DNA of 64,000 bases from Gluconobacter thailandicus F149-1 = NBRC 100600 (lineage in GTDB: Bacteria > Pseudomonadota > Alphaproteobacteria > Acetobacterales > Acetobacteraceae), in contig NZ_BANH01000024.1 of the NCBI RefSeq assembly GCF_000964465.1, positions 124,001-188,000 of the forward strand, in the 5' to 3' direction. Every line of letters begins with the position of its first letter. Positions within the stretch are counted from its first letter, which is position 1. The notes under the pieces were generated by a model that searched no databases, was not told the DNA's origin, and saw only the letters and a program-made list of their open reading frames with translations. The translations under genes and the position numbers were made by a program. Positions 9,124 through 16,896 of the stretch are shown piece after piece.

Positions 9124-10190
9124 GCCGCTTCTGGAACCGCCGCGTCCACGATCTAGATCCTTACGTTCCGGGCGAGCAGCCAAAACTCACAAACCTGCTC
9201 AAGCTCAACACCAATGAGTCACCCTACGGCCCCAGCCCGAAAGTGTTGGAGGCCATCCGTGCCTCTGCGACAGACACGCTCCGCCTGTATCCGGACCCCA
9301 CGGCGACAGCACTGCGCGAAAGCATTGCTGAGCGTTTTGACGTCCCGACAGACTGCGTCTTCGTTGGCAACGGCTCAGACGAAGTGTTGGCTCATGCCTT
9401 CCGCGCCCTGTTCCATGACGACGCACCGCTCTATTTCTCGGATGTCACATACGGATTCTACCCGGTCTATTGCAGCCTGTTTGAACAGCCGTTCAAACAG
9501 TTCCCTCTGAATGACGACTATGAGATCGACATCAACGCCTATGACGGCCCATGCGGCGGCGTTGTCGTCGCGAACCCCAATGCCAATACGGGGCTGGCCC
9601 TCTCGTTGGAAGAGGTCGAAACACTGGCCCTTCGTCACCCGGACCGCACGGTCATCATTGACGAAGCCTATGTGGATTTTGGTGCCGAGTCGGCCATTCC
9701 GCTGACAAAGCGTCATGACAACCTTCTGGTCGTGCAGACGCTCTCCAAATCCTATGCGCTGGCGGGCCTGCGTGTTGGCTTTGCGATCGGCTCGCCGGAA
9801 TTGATCGAAGGGCTGATCCGCGTGAAGGACAGCTTCAATTCATACCCCCTTTCCCGCCCCGCGCAGGAAGGAGCAATTGCCGCCATCAAGGATACGGACT
9901 GGTTGGCTGACATTACCTCCAGAGTGATTGCCAGCCGGAAAACACTTGTTCCGGAACTCGAAAATCTCGGCTTCCAAGTCCTGCCATCCTGTGCCAACTT
10001 CATTCTCATGCGTCATCCGGCGCATCCGGCCGGATCGATTGCCGCCGCCTTGCGCGAACGCTCGATCCTGGTGCGGCATCTTTCAACCCCGCGTATCCAG
10101 AACTGGCTACGCGTCACGATCGGAACTGACGAGGCCTGCACACGCCTGATTGACGCCCTGCGGGCCATCATTCTGAGTAACCGATCCTGA
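9120..10190 (+). CDS. hisC: Histidinol-phosphate aminotransferase
   Basis: PLP-dependent class I/II aminotransferase of 356 residues that converts imidazole-acetol phosphate to histidinol phosphate in histidine synthesis. Typical features are the N-terminal LNTNESPYGPSP, the YPDP stretch, the DEAYVDF motif with the PLP-binding aspartate, and the Schiff-base lysine K210 in SKSYALAGLR. The ATG is inside the stop of the ankyrin gene (ATGA). HisC paralogues can also act on tyrosine or phenylalanine, so the exact substrate is less certain than the family. No other his gene is in the window. Confidence 0.92.
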   Translation: MSRFWNRRVHDLDPYVPGEQPKLTNLLKLNTNESPYGPSPKVLEAIRASATDTLRLYPDPTATALRESIAERFDVPTDCVFVGNGSDEVLAHAFRALFHDDAPLYFSDVTYGFYPVYCSLFEQPFKQFPLNDDYEIDINAYDGPCGGVVVANPNANTGLALSLEEVETLALRHPDRTVIIDEAYVDFGAESAIPLTKRHDNLLVVQTLSKSYALAGLRVGFAIGSPELIEGLIRVKDSFNSYPLSRPAQEGAIAAIKDTDWLADITSRVIASRKTLVPELENLGFQVLPSCANFILMRHPAHPAGSIAAALRERSILVRHLSTPRIQNWLRVTIGTDEACTRLIDALRAIILSNRS

Positions 10191-10343
10191 ACCACAGCCG
10201 GGCGGACTGATCCGCCCTCACGATCATGACCTCCCAGAGGCCAGCCGGTGCACCTTCGTGCCCCGTTCCGCATTTCTGACAAATGCGGAGGCTTCTGGCA
10301 TTTCGTGCTGAAAGACCAAGACATGCGCGCATTCCACGGACAG

Positions 10344-10607
10344 ATGTCCGACAACCAGCCTATCCGCCGCAATCAGGCCGAAAAGGAAAAGCAGCTTCGG
10401 GACCTCAAGGAGACGCTTGCGTCCATGAAGTCCCACACATCTCCAGCTCTCAAAGAGAGCGTCCAGCGCCGCATCAAGGAGTTGGAAACCGAACTCCGTG
10501 CCGCTGCCCGTGAAAAGGCAACCCGCGTCGCCAGCCGCACCGAGCAGCCACAGGACCAGCAGCGCCAGCGCCGTGCGCCGCGCCGGAACACCATCCGTTC
10601 CATGTAA
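10344..10607 (+). CDS. Small coiled-coil hypothetical protein
   Basis: About 87 residues from the ATG at 10344 (an upstream ATG at 10323 is also possible). The chain is rich in Lys, Glu, Gln and Arg. The region from about residue 10 to 60 has helical heptad spacing typical of a coiled coil, followed by a very basic Arg/Gln tail ending RRNTIRSM. There is no signal peptide or transmembrane segment. It follows hisC by about 150 bases and converges with the glycosyltransferase gene. I do not recognise the family; the basic tail might contact nucleic acid, but nothing shows that. Confidence 0.55.
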   Translation: MSDNQPIRRNQAEKEKQLRDLKETLASMKSHTSPALKESVQRRIKELETELRAAAREKATRVASRTEQPQDQQRQRRAPRRNTIRSM

Positions 10608-10634
10608 GTGCGGGCGGAACCGGGCTTGTGCCGA

Positions 10635-11426
10635 TTATTGGCCAGCCCGGTCCCACGCATCACCCATGCACCGAAGCCTTATCGGGTGCATCCCATCCGT
10701 TTCCGTCAAAACATAGAACGCCGAATATTTTCCGCTCGGATGCCCCGGACGGGACTTGAGAAAATTGAAAATACTCCGATCCGCCGTCATTCGTGTCTGA
10801 TCCCCAGCCAAAGGCTGATTCCATAGGTCTAAAACCTCCGGCACACGGGTTCGATCAATCATCAGACAGTTCGGATCAACGAACCCCCCATACGCCTCAC
10901 GAAACAGACCGCCACCCAGCCCGACAGATTCCCATTGGTCTTCGCAGACTGGTTTCAGTGTTCGCGGATGAACGAACCAACGCCCGGACCACGCCCAGTC
11001 CTGCCCTTCAATCGCTTCAAGCAGAGACTGAAGATGGTCTGGACCCCACCAGTTATCATCGTCCAGATAGGTAATCCGGGGCGCATTGGAGAGCTGGCTC
11101 AGCACACTCCGCAACACGCCGCCATCCCACGCTTTTCCGAAGCCGCCATGCCGTTCGGATGTGGAATATCCTGGCCACAGGACTTGTACGGACCCCCCTT
11201 CCGGCCTGCCCTGACAGGCCCGCTCCAGCATCTCTTCCGCACCAGGGGGCGGAGCAATATCGGCTCCGATCATGATCTGAACCCGCAGATTGCCCTTCTG
11301 GGCAAACACGGACTGCAGTGCATGAAACAGGGAAGGCCTCAGCAGGCTGGGTATGATTACAGCGACATCAAACGGACGCTGATCGGGCTGACCTTCGTCA
11401 GCGAAAATATGAAGTCCAGGACGCAT
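10635..11426 (-). CDS. Family 2-type glycosyltransferase
   Basis: 263 residues with a GT-A fold start (DVAVIIPSLLRPSLFHALQS) and a metal/nucleotide-sugar acidic motif DDDNWWGPDHL near residue 130. The middle contains a conserved-looking GGGLFREAYGGF stretch. No membrane segment is seen, so it should be soluble or peripheral at the cytoplasmic face, adding a sugar to an unidentified glycan or lipid acceptor. An HNH gene lies 19 bases upstream on the same strand. No other polysaccharide genes are near, so the pathway cannot be told. Confidence 0.75.
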   Translation of the reverse strand: MRPGLHIFADEGQPDQRPFDVAVIIPSLLRPSLFHALQSVFAQKGNLRVQIMIGADIAPPPGAEEMLERACQGRPEGGSVQVLWPGYSTSERHGGFGKAWDGGVLRSVLSQLSNAPRITYLDDDNWWGPDHLQSLLEAIEGQDWAWSGRWFVHPRTLKPVCEDQWESVGLGGGLFREAYGGFVDPNCLMIDRTRVPEVLDLWNQPLAGDQTRMTADRSIFNFLKSRPGHPSGKYSAFYVLTETDGMHPIRLRCMGDAWDRAGQ

Positions 11427-11445
11427 ACCACAAGATTACGGGCTC

Positions 11446-11814
11446 TCAGGCCATCCGTCCACGACGAGGTCCCCGCTTGGACGCAGCCCGCCGCGTTAGT
11501 GCATGAAAATCAGCAGGCTTCTTGCGTATCCATGACAGAAACGGCGCAAGAGCGGCGTCCTCCCGCAGGATGTCAGGTTCCGTCAGACGTGCCGCCAGTT
11601 CTGCTTCGCTGAAATTCGCATGAATGGCGTTATGGCAGATCTGATGCAGGCGCACTGTTTCTGCCTGCGCGCCACCCTTCAGCTTCGGCGTGAGATGATG
11701 ACGTGAAGACCGTGCCGTCGATGGAATCGGACGTCCACACAACGCACAGCAAACCTCTTCGTCATACTCCCCGGAGGGCTCCAGCCGTTTTTCGAATGCT
11801 CGATTTCGTCCCAT
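11446..11814 (-). CDS. Small HNH-type nuclease-domain protein
   Basis: 122 residues from the ATG at 11814. A CxxC pair (CALC, residues about 25-28) is followed by RHHLTPKLKGG and LHQICHNAIH. This is the Cys-His-His-Cys-His layout of HNH endonucleases with a structural zinc. The frame can be read further upstream to 12075, but that region is occupied by the divergent aminopeptidase gene. The C-terminal tail is basic (KRGPRRGRMA). Stand-alone proteins of this type occur in many proteobacterial chromosomes without known function. I see no partner methylase or mobile element. Confidence 0.72.
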   Translation of the reverse strand: MGRNRAFEKRLEPSGEYDEEVCCALCGRPIPSTARSSRHHLTPKLKGGAQAETVRLHQICHNAIHANFSEAELAARLTEPDILREDAALAPFLSWIRKKPADFHALTRRAASKRGPRRGRMA

Positions 11815-11893
11815 GAACGGTAAGAGTGAGTGCACTTTGAGAGAACCGCAAGCCTCAGAGGTCCTCTTGCACTTCCCCCGCTCAACCCCCACC

Positions 11894-13177
11894 ATGACAG
11901 ACAGATTTTTCATTGCGAAAGAGCAAGACGTGCCCGTTCCTTCCCCCTTTTCGCACGAACAGCTTCTGGACCGGCTTGGTGAAGTTGCCGTCCGCGTTGG
12001 CCTGAACATCAAGCCTGGGCAACAGCTTCTCATTACTGCCCCTCTGGACGCTGTGCCTCTGGTCCGCCGCGTCACGGAACACGCCTACAAGGCTGGCGCC
12101 TCCCTCGTCACCACGCTTTACGCTGACGATGAAACCACTTTGGCGCGTTACGTCCACGCCTCTGATGACGCCTTCGATACCGCACCAACATGGCTCGCCA
12201 ATGGAATTGCTCAGGCGTTTCGGGACGGTGCGGCCCGTATGGCCATCACGGGCGCAAACCCCACCCTTCTCGCCGGACAGGACCCGGAGCGCATTTCCCG
12301 CGCCAACCGCGCCAACTCCGCCGCCAATCGTCCGGCCATGGAAATCATCACCCAGTTTGCCGTGAACTGGAACATCATCGCCTGCGCTACTCCTGCCTGG
12401 GCCGCTCAGGTCTTCCCTGACCTTCCCGCAGACGAAGCCCTGACCGCTCTGTGGAACGGTATCTTCAAGGCCTCCCGCGTGGATGTTCCCGACCCGGTCG
12501 CTGACTGGAAAGCCCACAATGAGCGCCTTCACGCCCGCGCAAAATACATGAACGATACGCACTTCGAGGCGCTGCACTTCTCCGGGCCCGGTACAGACCT
12601 GACCGTAGGACTCGCCGACGGCCACGCCTGGGCTGGTGGCTCGGAAGAAACGCTGAATGGCGTTGTCTGCAATCCGAACATCCCGACGGAAGAAATCTTC
12701 ACGACACCGCACCGTTCCCGCGTCAACGGAACAGTGTGCAGCACCAAGCCCCTTTTCCATCAAGGCACTCTGATTGATGATATTTCCGTCCGTTTCGAGG
12801 ATGGTCGCATTGTCGAGGCCCATGCCAGCAAGGGCGAAAACGTTCTGCACCGCATTCTGGATACGGATGAAGGCGCGCGTCGCATTGGCGAGGTGGCTCT
12901 TGTGCCGCACTCATCTCCGATTTCCTCCAGCGGCATTCTCTATAAGAACACCCTGTTTGACGAGAATGCGTCCAGCCATATCGCCCTTGGTCAGGCTTAC
13001 ACCAAATGCATGGTCGACATTGAGGGTCTGACGCCGGAACAGCTTCTGGAGCGGGGCGTTAATGACTCCCTGATCCACATCGACTGGATGATCGGGTCTG
13101 ACAGGATTGATCTCGACGGCCTCAAGGACGGAACGCGCACGCCTCTCATGCGTGCTGGTGAATGGGTAATTTCATGA
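11894..13177 (+). CDS. M29-family aminopeptidase
   Basis: 427 residues from the ATG at 11894; the longer frame from 11813 overlaps the divergent HNH gene. The protein resembles AmpS/AmpT/PepS metallo-aminopeptidases: an N-terminal GQQLLITAPLDAVPLVRRV region and a C-terminal catalytic part with NIPTEEIFTTPHRSRVNG (metal-ligand Glu and His), HIALGQAY and HIDWMIGS. It removes N-terminal residues from peptides in the cytoplasm using a two-metal site. The stop overlaps the next start by four bases, so the downstream secreted protein is co-translated. Confidence 0.9.
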   Translation: MTDRFFIAKEQDVPVPSPFSHEQLLDRLGEVAVRVGLNIKPGQQLLITAPLDAVPLVRRVTEHAYKAGASLVTTLYADDETTLARYVHASDDAFDTAPTWLANGIAQAFRDGAARMAITGANPTLLAGQDPERISRANRANSAANRPAMEIITQFAVNWNIIACATPAWAAQVFPDLPADEALTALWNGIFKASRVDVPDPVADWKAHNERLHARAKYMNDTHFEALHFSGPGTDLTVGLADGHAWAGGSEETLNGVVCNPNIPTEEIFTTPHRSRVNGTVCSTKPLFHQGTLIDDISVRFEDGRIVEAHASKGENVLHRILDTDEGARRIGEVALVPHSSPISSSGILYKNTLFDENASSHIALGQAYTKCMVDIEGLTPEQLLERGVNDSLIHIDWMIGSDRIDLDGLKDGTRTPLMRAGEWVIS

Positions 13178-13689
13178 TTTTTCGACGCAGCCTCCTCCCG
13201 GTTCTCGCACTGGCGACAGGGACAATCGCCCCCATGAGCAGCGCCCTGGCGCAGGGTGCTCCCAGCCAGACACAGATTGACGGCCAGTCGGACCAACAGT
13301 CAGCCCAAATCCCGCCGCAGTTCCGCGCTGATGCAGAACGCGCCATGCGGTATGCGTTGCCAGCGGATTTCATGTCGCGGGCAGTGTCCACGATCAGCGA
13401 GCTTCAGGGGCGGAACATCCAGCCCCCTAACTCGCAGGGCCTTGGACTTCAGGAGATGATCACCCGAACAAGCCAGGTACCGGGCTTTCCGGATGTTCTC
13501 CGCTCTCATGGATTTACGCCGGAAACGTTCATCATCGGCATGACAACCTTCGGCATGACACTGGCCGCCAGCAATGGTCAGGTTCCTGCAGGGATGCCTT
13601 CTCCCAACCCCACCAACGTGGCGCTGTTCAAGGCCCACCCCGATCAGGTCAATGCCCTGATGCAGGCCATGGGCAACCCGCCACACTGA
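13174..13689 (+). CDS. Secreted hypothetical protein
   Basis: 171 residues. A signal peptide is clear: MIFRRSLLPVLALATG, then a hydrophobic core and an AxA-type cleavage site at SALAQG (about residue 27). The mature part is mostly polar, with Gln-rich sequence at first and then helices (residues about 45-165). No catalytic motif is seen. The ATG at 13174 lies within the stop of the aminopeptidase gene (ATGA). A strong terminator follows at once. I do not recognise the family; a periplasmic location is the only safe inference. Confidence 0.7.
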   Translation: MIFRRSLLPVLALATGTIAPMSSALAQGAPSQTQIDGQSDQQSAQIPPQFRADAERAMRYALPADFMSRAVSTISELQGRNIQPPNSQGLGLQEMITRTSQVPGFPDVLRSHGFTPETFIIGMTTFGMTLAASNGQVPAGMPSPNPTNVALFKAHPDQVNALMQAMGNPPH

Positions 13690-13697
13690 TGTTTTCA

Positions 13698-13732
13698 GGC
13701 ATACCTTTCCAAAAAGGTATGCCTTCTTTTCT
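13698..13732 (+). terminator. Rho-independent terminator
   Basis: Perfect 11-base stem (GGCATACCTTT with AAAGGTATGCC), loop CCAA, followed by TTCTTTTCT. It ends the aminopeptidase and secreted-protein transcript. Confidence 0.9.
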
Positions 13733-13758
13733 GGAGATGCCGCTGATAAAACAGCGCC

Positions 13759-14175
13759 ATGTCCGTAATGCTCGATCCCTCTACACTTCCATCCGTCAAT
13801 ATTCTTGGCCTGGCTCAGGGCGGCGCCATTCTTCGTGCCGAACGCGAAACACCGCCTGACGGGATTCCGGCATTCATAACGAAAGAAGGCTGGGACGAAC
13901 TCATTGCAGCACATGCTGACAACCATGCCGCCCCTCATATCATCGTGCTTCCCGCTCTTGAAAAAGCCGTTACCCGCATTTTGGCTCATGCAGCTGAAGC
14001 GGCTCAGAGCGAAGGCAAGACCGCACCCGTTATCAGTCTCGAAAGCGATCTTTTCCCCAGCGATCCCACCTTAATTCTGGCGTTCGTGAGAGATGAGACA
14101 CACCCAGTCGCCTGCGCTTTGATAGGAACCGCAGCCCATCTGGTAGATATGCTTCGGGGCGACGGATCAATGTAG
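13759..14175 (+). CDS. Hypothetical protein
   Basis: 138 residues, Ala-rich and soluble, without signal peptide or membrane segment. It has alternating hydrophobic strands and helices (HIIVLPALEKAVTRILAHA, then LILAFVRD and CALIGTAAHLVDML). I do not recognise the family. The last nine bases overlap the convergent fliJ gene. It follows a strong terminator and so must have its own promoter in the short gap before 13759. Codon use matches its neighbours, which supports a real gene. Confidence 0.6.
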   Translation: MSVMLDPSTLPSVNILGLAQGGAILRAERETPPDGIPAFITKEGWDELIAAHADNHAAPHIIVLPALEKAVTRILAHAAEAAQSEGKTAPVISLESDLFPSDPTLILAFVRDETHPVACALIGTAAHLVDMLRGDGSM

Positions 14176-14592
14176 GTTTCGTTGCCTCAGAGCCAGCTCA
14201 TCCAGCACAGCCTGCTCCTTGCGAAGACGATGCTGCTGTATTTCCCCCTGCTGCTTTTCTTCCAGCTTTTCTACGGCTTTCAGGGCGGCCTGCGCCATCA
14301 GAAGGGCTGAGCGGATGCAGTCCCTGTCTATTGCCGCCTGCCGGCATCGTTCCTGAGCCTCAGAGATTGCGCGCTGGCCAACAGGCAGCCAACGACTGAA
14401 AGCCTCAACGGCCCGATCATCGGCCAGCGGATCAGAAGCCAGCTTCTGTTCCATCAGCAAGTCTTGATGCCTTTGGCCAAGTGCCGTTTCCGCAGCCGCT
14501 TCCCGCGCCACAGCTTCGCCAAAAGCCTTCTCCACATCTGCAAGTTCATGACGTCTCAGACGACGAAGAACTTCAAGTGGCATCTGCCTCAT
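14167..14592 (-). CDS. fliJ: FliJ-like flagellar export chaperone
   Basis: 141 residues, almost wholly predicted long helices rich in Ala, Glu, Gln and Arg, in keeping with the antiparallel coiled coil of FliJ. It begins MRQMPLEVLRRLRRHELADV. Sequence alone is weak in this family. The call rests on length, coiled-coil character and position 20 bases downstream of fliI. FliJ forms the central stalk of the FliI hexamer and escorts chaperone-substrate complexes to the export gate. Confidence 0.75.
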   Translation of the reverse strand: MRQMPLEVLRRLRRHELADVEKAFGEAVAREAAAETALGQRHQDLLMEQKLASDPLADDRAVEAFSRWLPVGQRAISEAQERCRQAAIDRDCIRSALLMAQAALKAVEKLEEKQQGEIQQHRLRKEQAVLDELALRQRNLH

Positions 14593-14612
14593 TGCTTTTT
14601 CTCCGATAAGGG

Positions 14613-15989
14613 TCAGGCTGCGGTGCCCATGATGGTTGCAAGCTGCTCAAAGGCGTCCAGACACCCTGAACGTTCGTTCTTTCCCTGAGACAGAAACGTG
14701 TCGAGCTGAGGCATAAGACGAATAGCTTCATCCACGTCTTTCTCCGTTCCAGATTTGTAGGCACCCAGCCGGATCATGTCGGCCATGCGCTCATATGTTG
14801 CCATGGTTGCACGGGCCTGGCGGGTTAACCTGTTTTCTTCTGCCGAATTGCACCCCGGCACGGCACGAGACAGGGAACGCAGTACGTCAATAGCCGGATA
14901 CCGGCCCTGCTCCCCGATCTTCCGGTCCAGCACGATGTGCCCATCCAGAATGCCACGCACCGCATCTGCGACAGGTTCGTTGTGGTCGTCACCTTCCACC
15001 AGAACCGTGAACAGTGCCGTAATCATTCCTTTCCCCGGATACCCCGGTCCCGCACGTTCCAGAAGTTTTGGCAGATCGGCAAAAACCGAAGGTGGATAAC
15101 CCCGCGTTGCCGGCGGCTCCCCTGCCGACAGACCAATTTCGCGCAAGGCCATGCAGTAGCGCGTTACGCTGTCCATCAGGAGTAGGACCGATTTGCCCTG
15201 ATCCCGGAAATGCTCAGCGATCGCCATGGCGGAAACAGCAGCGTCCCGCCGCATCAACGGCGGAGTATCAGATGTCGCGATCACAACAACGCTTCGCGCA
15301 AGACCTTCCGGGCCAAGATCATCTTCGATGAATTCCCGAACCTCACGGCCTCGCTCACCAACCAGCGCAATCACCGCAACGTCACAGTCAGCCCCCCGGG
15401 CCAGCATGGATAACAGCGTTGACTTACCGACGCCGGAGCCCGCGAATAGACCCAGCCTTTGCCCGCGCCGACAGGTTGTAAACGCATCCAGCGCCCTGAC
15501 CCCCAGATCAATCCTGTCTCCGAGCCTGGCCCGCGTTGCAGCATTGGGAGGGGAATTGAGAACAGGTTGCTGGTCCAGTGCGGGGATCAATGCGCCTTTC
15601 CCATCCATTGGCTCTCCAAGCGGATCAACGACACGCCCTAACCAGCTTTCATTGACACCAAGAGACGCCGAAGACTGGCGACTCAGGGGAATACGCGCCT
15701 CACAACCAGGTCCAATCCCTTCAAGACTGCCAAAAGCCATGACCCGAGCATGTGCTTCATGAAATCCTACAACCTCTGACTGTATAAGACTCCCCGATCG
15801 AGAACGAATTGCGATTCGATCGCCAATTGAAACGAGTCCTTCCAGGCCGTGAATCGTCACACACAGTCCCGTCACATCCTGAACCGTTCCCAATGCACCG
15901 TCAGGTTGCAGACGTACCGCTTGATCCAGCAGCCCCTTAAGACAGCCGGAAATCGCCATTTTTTTCTGGTTTTGGGCGGTTTCCATCAT
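14613..15989 (-). CDS. fliI: Flagellum-specific export ATPase FliI
   Basis: 458 residues, usual length for the family. The Walker A motif is GLFAGSGVGKSTLLSM (about 170-185), Walker B lies in SVLLLMDSVTRYCMAL, and the F1-beta-like ATPase signature region around PPATRGYPPSVFADLPKLLERAG is clear. It hydrolyses ATP at the cytoplasmic base of the flagellar type III export apparatus. The start could be ATG 15989 or the adjacent ATG 15986. The gene is divergent from a CtrA-family regulator with a 153-base gap that holds CtrA-like half sites. The cell is therefore expected to be flagellated. Confidence 0.95.
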   Translation of the reverse strand: MMETAQNQKKMAISGCLKGLLDQAVRLQPDGALGTVQDVTGLCVTIHGLEGLVSIGDRIAIRSRSGSLIQSEVVGFHEAHARVMAFGSLEGIGPGCEARIPLSRQSSASLGVNESWLGRVVDPLGEPMDGKGALIPALDQQPVLNSPPNAATRARLGDRIDLGVRALDAFTTCRRGQRLGLFAGSGVGKSTLLSMLARGADCDVAVIALVGERGREVREFIEDDLGPEGLARSVVVIATSDTPPLMRRDAAVSAMAIAEHFRDQGKSVLLLMDSVTRYCMALREIGLSAGEPPATRGYPPSVFADLPKLLERAGPGYPGKGMITALFTVLVEGDDHNEPVADAVRGILDGHIVLDRKIGEQGRYPAIDVLRSLSRAVPGCNSAEENRLTRQARATMATYERMADMIRLGAYKSGTEKDVDEAIRLMPQLDTFLSQGKNERSGCLDAFEQLATIMGTAA

Positions 15990-16013
15990 TTCTCGAACGT
16001 TAAACCCAGAGAG

Positions 16014-16028
16014 TTAACAAAACCTGAA
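16014..16028. promoter_or_regulatory. Candidate CtrA-type binding site in fliI/ctrA spacer
   Basis: TTAAC followed by a second half so that the pattern is TTAA-N7-TGAA, one mismatch from the known TTAA-N7-TTAA CtrA box. Another GTTAAA half lies at 15999-16004. The site is 25 bases upstream of the fliI start and 115 before the regulator gene, so it could control either. Confidence 0.35.
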
Positions 16029-16142
16029 GCCAACTCACTTCGGGAAGAAATAATGAAAAATTTACGCTTTTTCATTTGTGTCTATCGACATACACAACTC
16101 CAGGTAGTAACCACTGCTTCACCAATCCGGGAGTTGAAAAAC

Positions 16143-16886
16143 ATGCGTATCCTTCTTGTCGATAGCGATCTTCAGGCCGCAGCCACTCTGTCCCAGATCC
16201 TGCGGACAGCAGCTTTCACCGTGGATCACACAGCGTCAGGTGAAGAAGCCATCGAGATGCTCCGTCATTACGATTATGATGTGATGGTTCTCGAACTGAT
16301 GCTGAACGACATTGAGGGATATGACGTCATTCGTCGGGTCCGCTCTTCCCGGATCACAACGCCTATCCTGGTTCTGTCCGCCCTGCTCCGTCCACAAGCC
16401 AAGATCCGCGCATTCTCGATGGGGGCGGACGATTACATGACGAAGCCCTACGATCCCGGCGAACTGATCGCCCGTCTCCAGGCTGTCATGCGCCGCTCCC
16501 GCGGTTTTGCTGAGCCATGCCTGCGGGTTGGGAACCTGGAACTCGATCTGAATGGCAAGAATGTCACGATTGATGGATCAGCTCTGCACCTGACAGGCAA
16601 GGAATATGCCATCCTGGAGTTGCTGGTCATCCGCAAGGGTTCAGTGCTGACAAAAGATGCTTTTCTGAACCATCTTTATGGCGGTATTGATGAACCGGAA
16701 ATGAAGATCATTGATGTCTTCATCTGCAAGCTGCGCCGCAAGCTCCAGAAAGCCGGAGCAGAAAATCTGATCGCAACCGTCTGGGGACGGGGCTACATCC
16801 TGCGCGACGAGCCAACCACCGAAACCGGTTCCACACTACAGGGCGAGCGCCCTCGTGCGGTTCAGCCCGTTACAACATTCGCCTGA
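16143..16886 (+). CDS. ctrA: CtrA-family response regulator with Glu at the phospho-acceptor position
   Basis: 247 residues from the ATG at 16143 (GGGAG nine bases before). The receiver domain is residues 1-116 and the OmpR/PhoB-type winged-helix domain about 125-230. The C-terminal domain carries the very conserved CtrA stretches LTGKEYAILELL, FLNHLYGGIDEPE and KIIDVFICKLRRKL, so the family is firm. The receiver aligns to Caulobacter CtrA without gaps (from memory): Asp9, Ser79 and Lys101 are kept, but position 51 is Glu (GAA, 16293-16295) and position 8 is Ser. Phosphotransfer is therefore unlikely and the protein may be constitutively active. A C-terminal tail of about 25 residues ends TTFA. 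A standard CtrA might exist elsewhere in the genome. Confidence 0.9.
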   Translation: MRILLVDSDLQAAATLSQILRTAAFTVDHTASGEEAIEMLRHYDYDVMVLELMLNDIEGYDVIRRVRSSRITTPILVLSALLRPQAKIRAFSMGADDYMTKPYDPGELIARLQAVMRRSRGFAEPCLRVGNLELDLNGKNVTIDGSALHLTGKEYAILELLVIRKGSVLTKDAFLNHLYGGIDEPEMKIIDVFICKLRRKLQKAGAENLIATVWGRGYILRDEPTTETGSTLQGERPRAVQPVTTFA

Positions 16887-16896
16887 AGACCGTTTT

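Noticed and set aside
11446-11814. HNH gene as part of a restriction or defence system
   Set aside because: No methylase, helicase, toxin or mobile-element genes accompany it; neighbours are a glycosyltransferase and an aminopeptidase.
11882-12910. 342-codon minus-strand frame opposite the M29 aminopeptidase
   Set aside because: Gly/Val-rich shadow frame with no domain; the plus-strand aminopeptidase has metal-ligand motifs.
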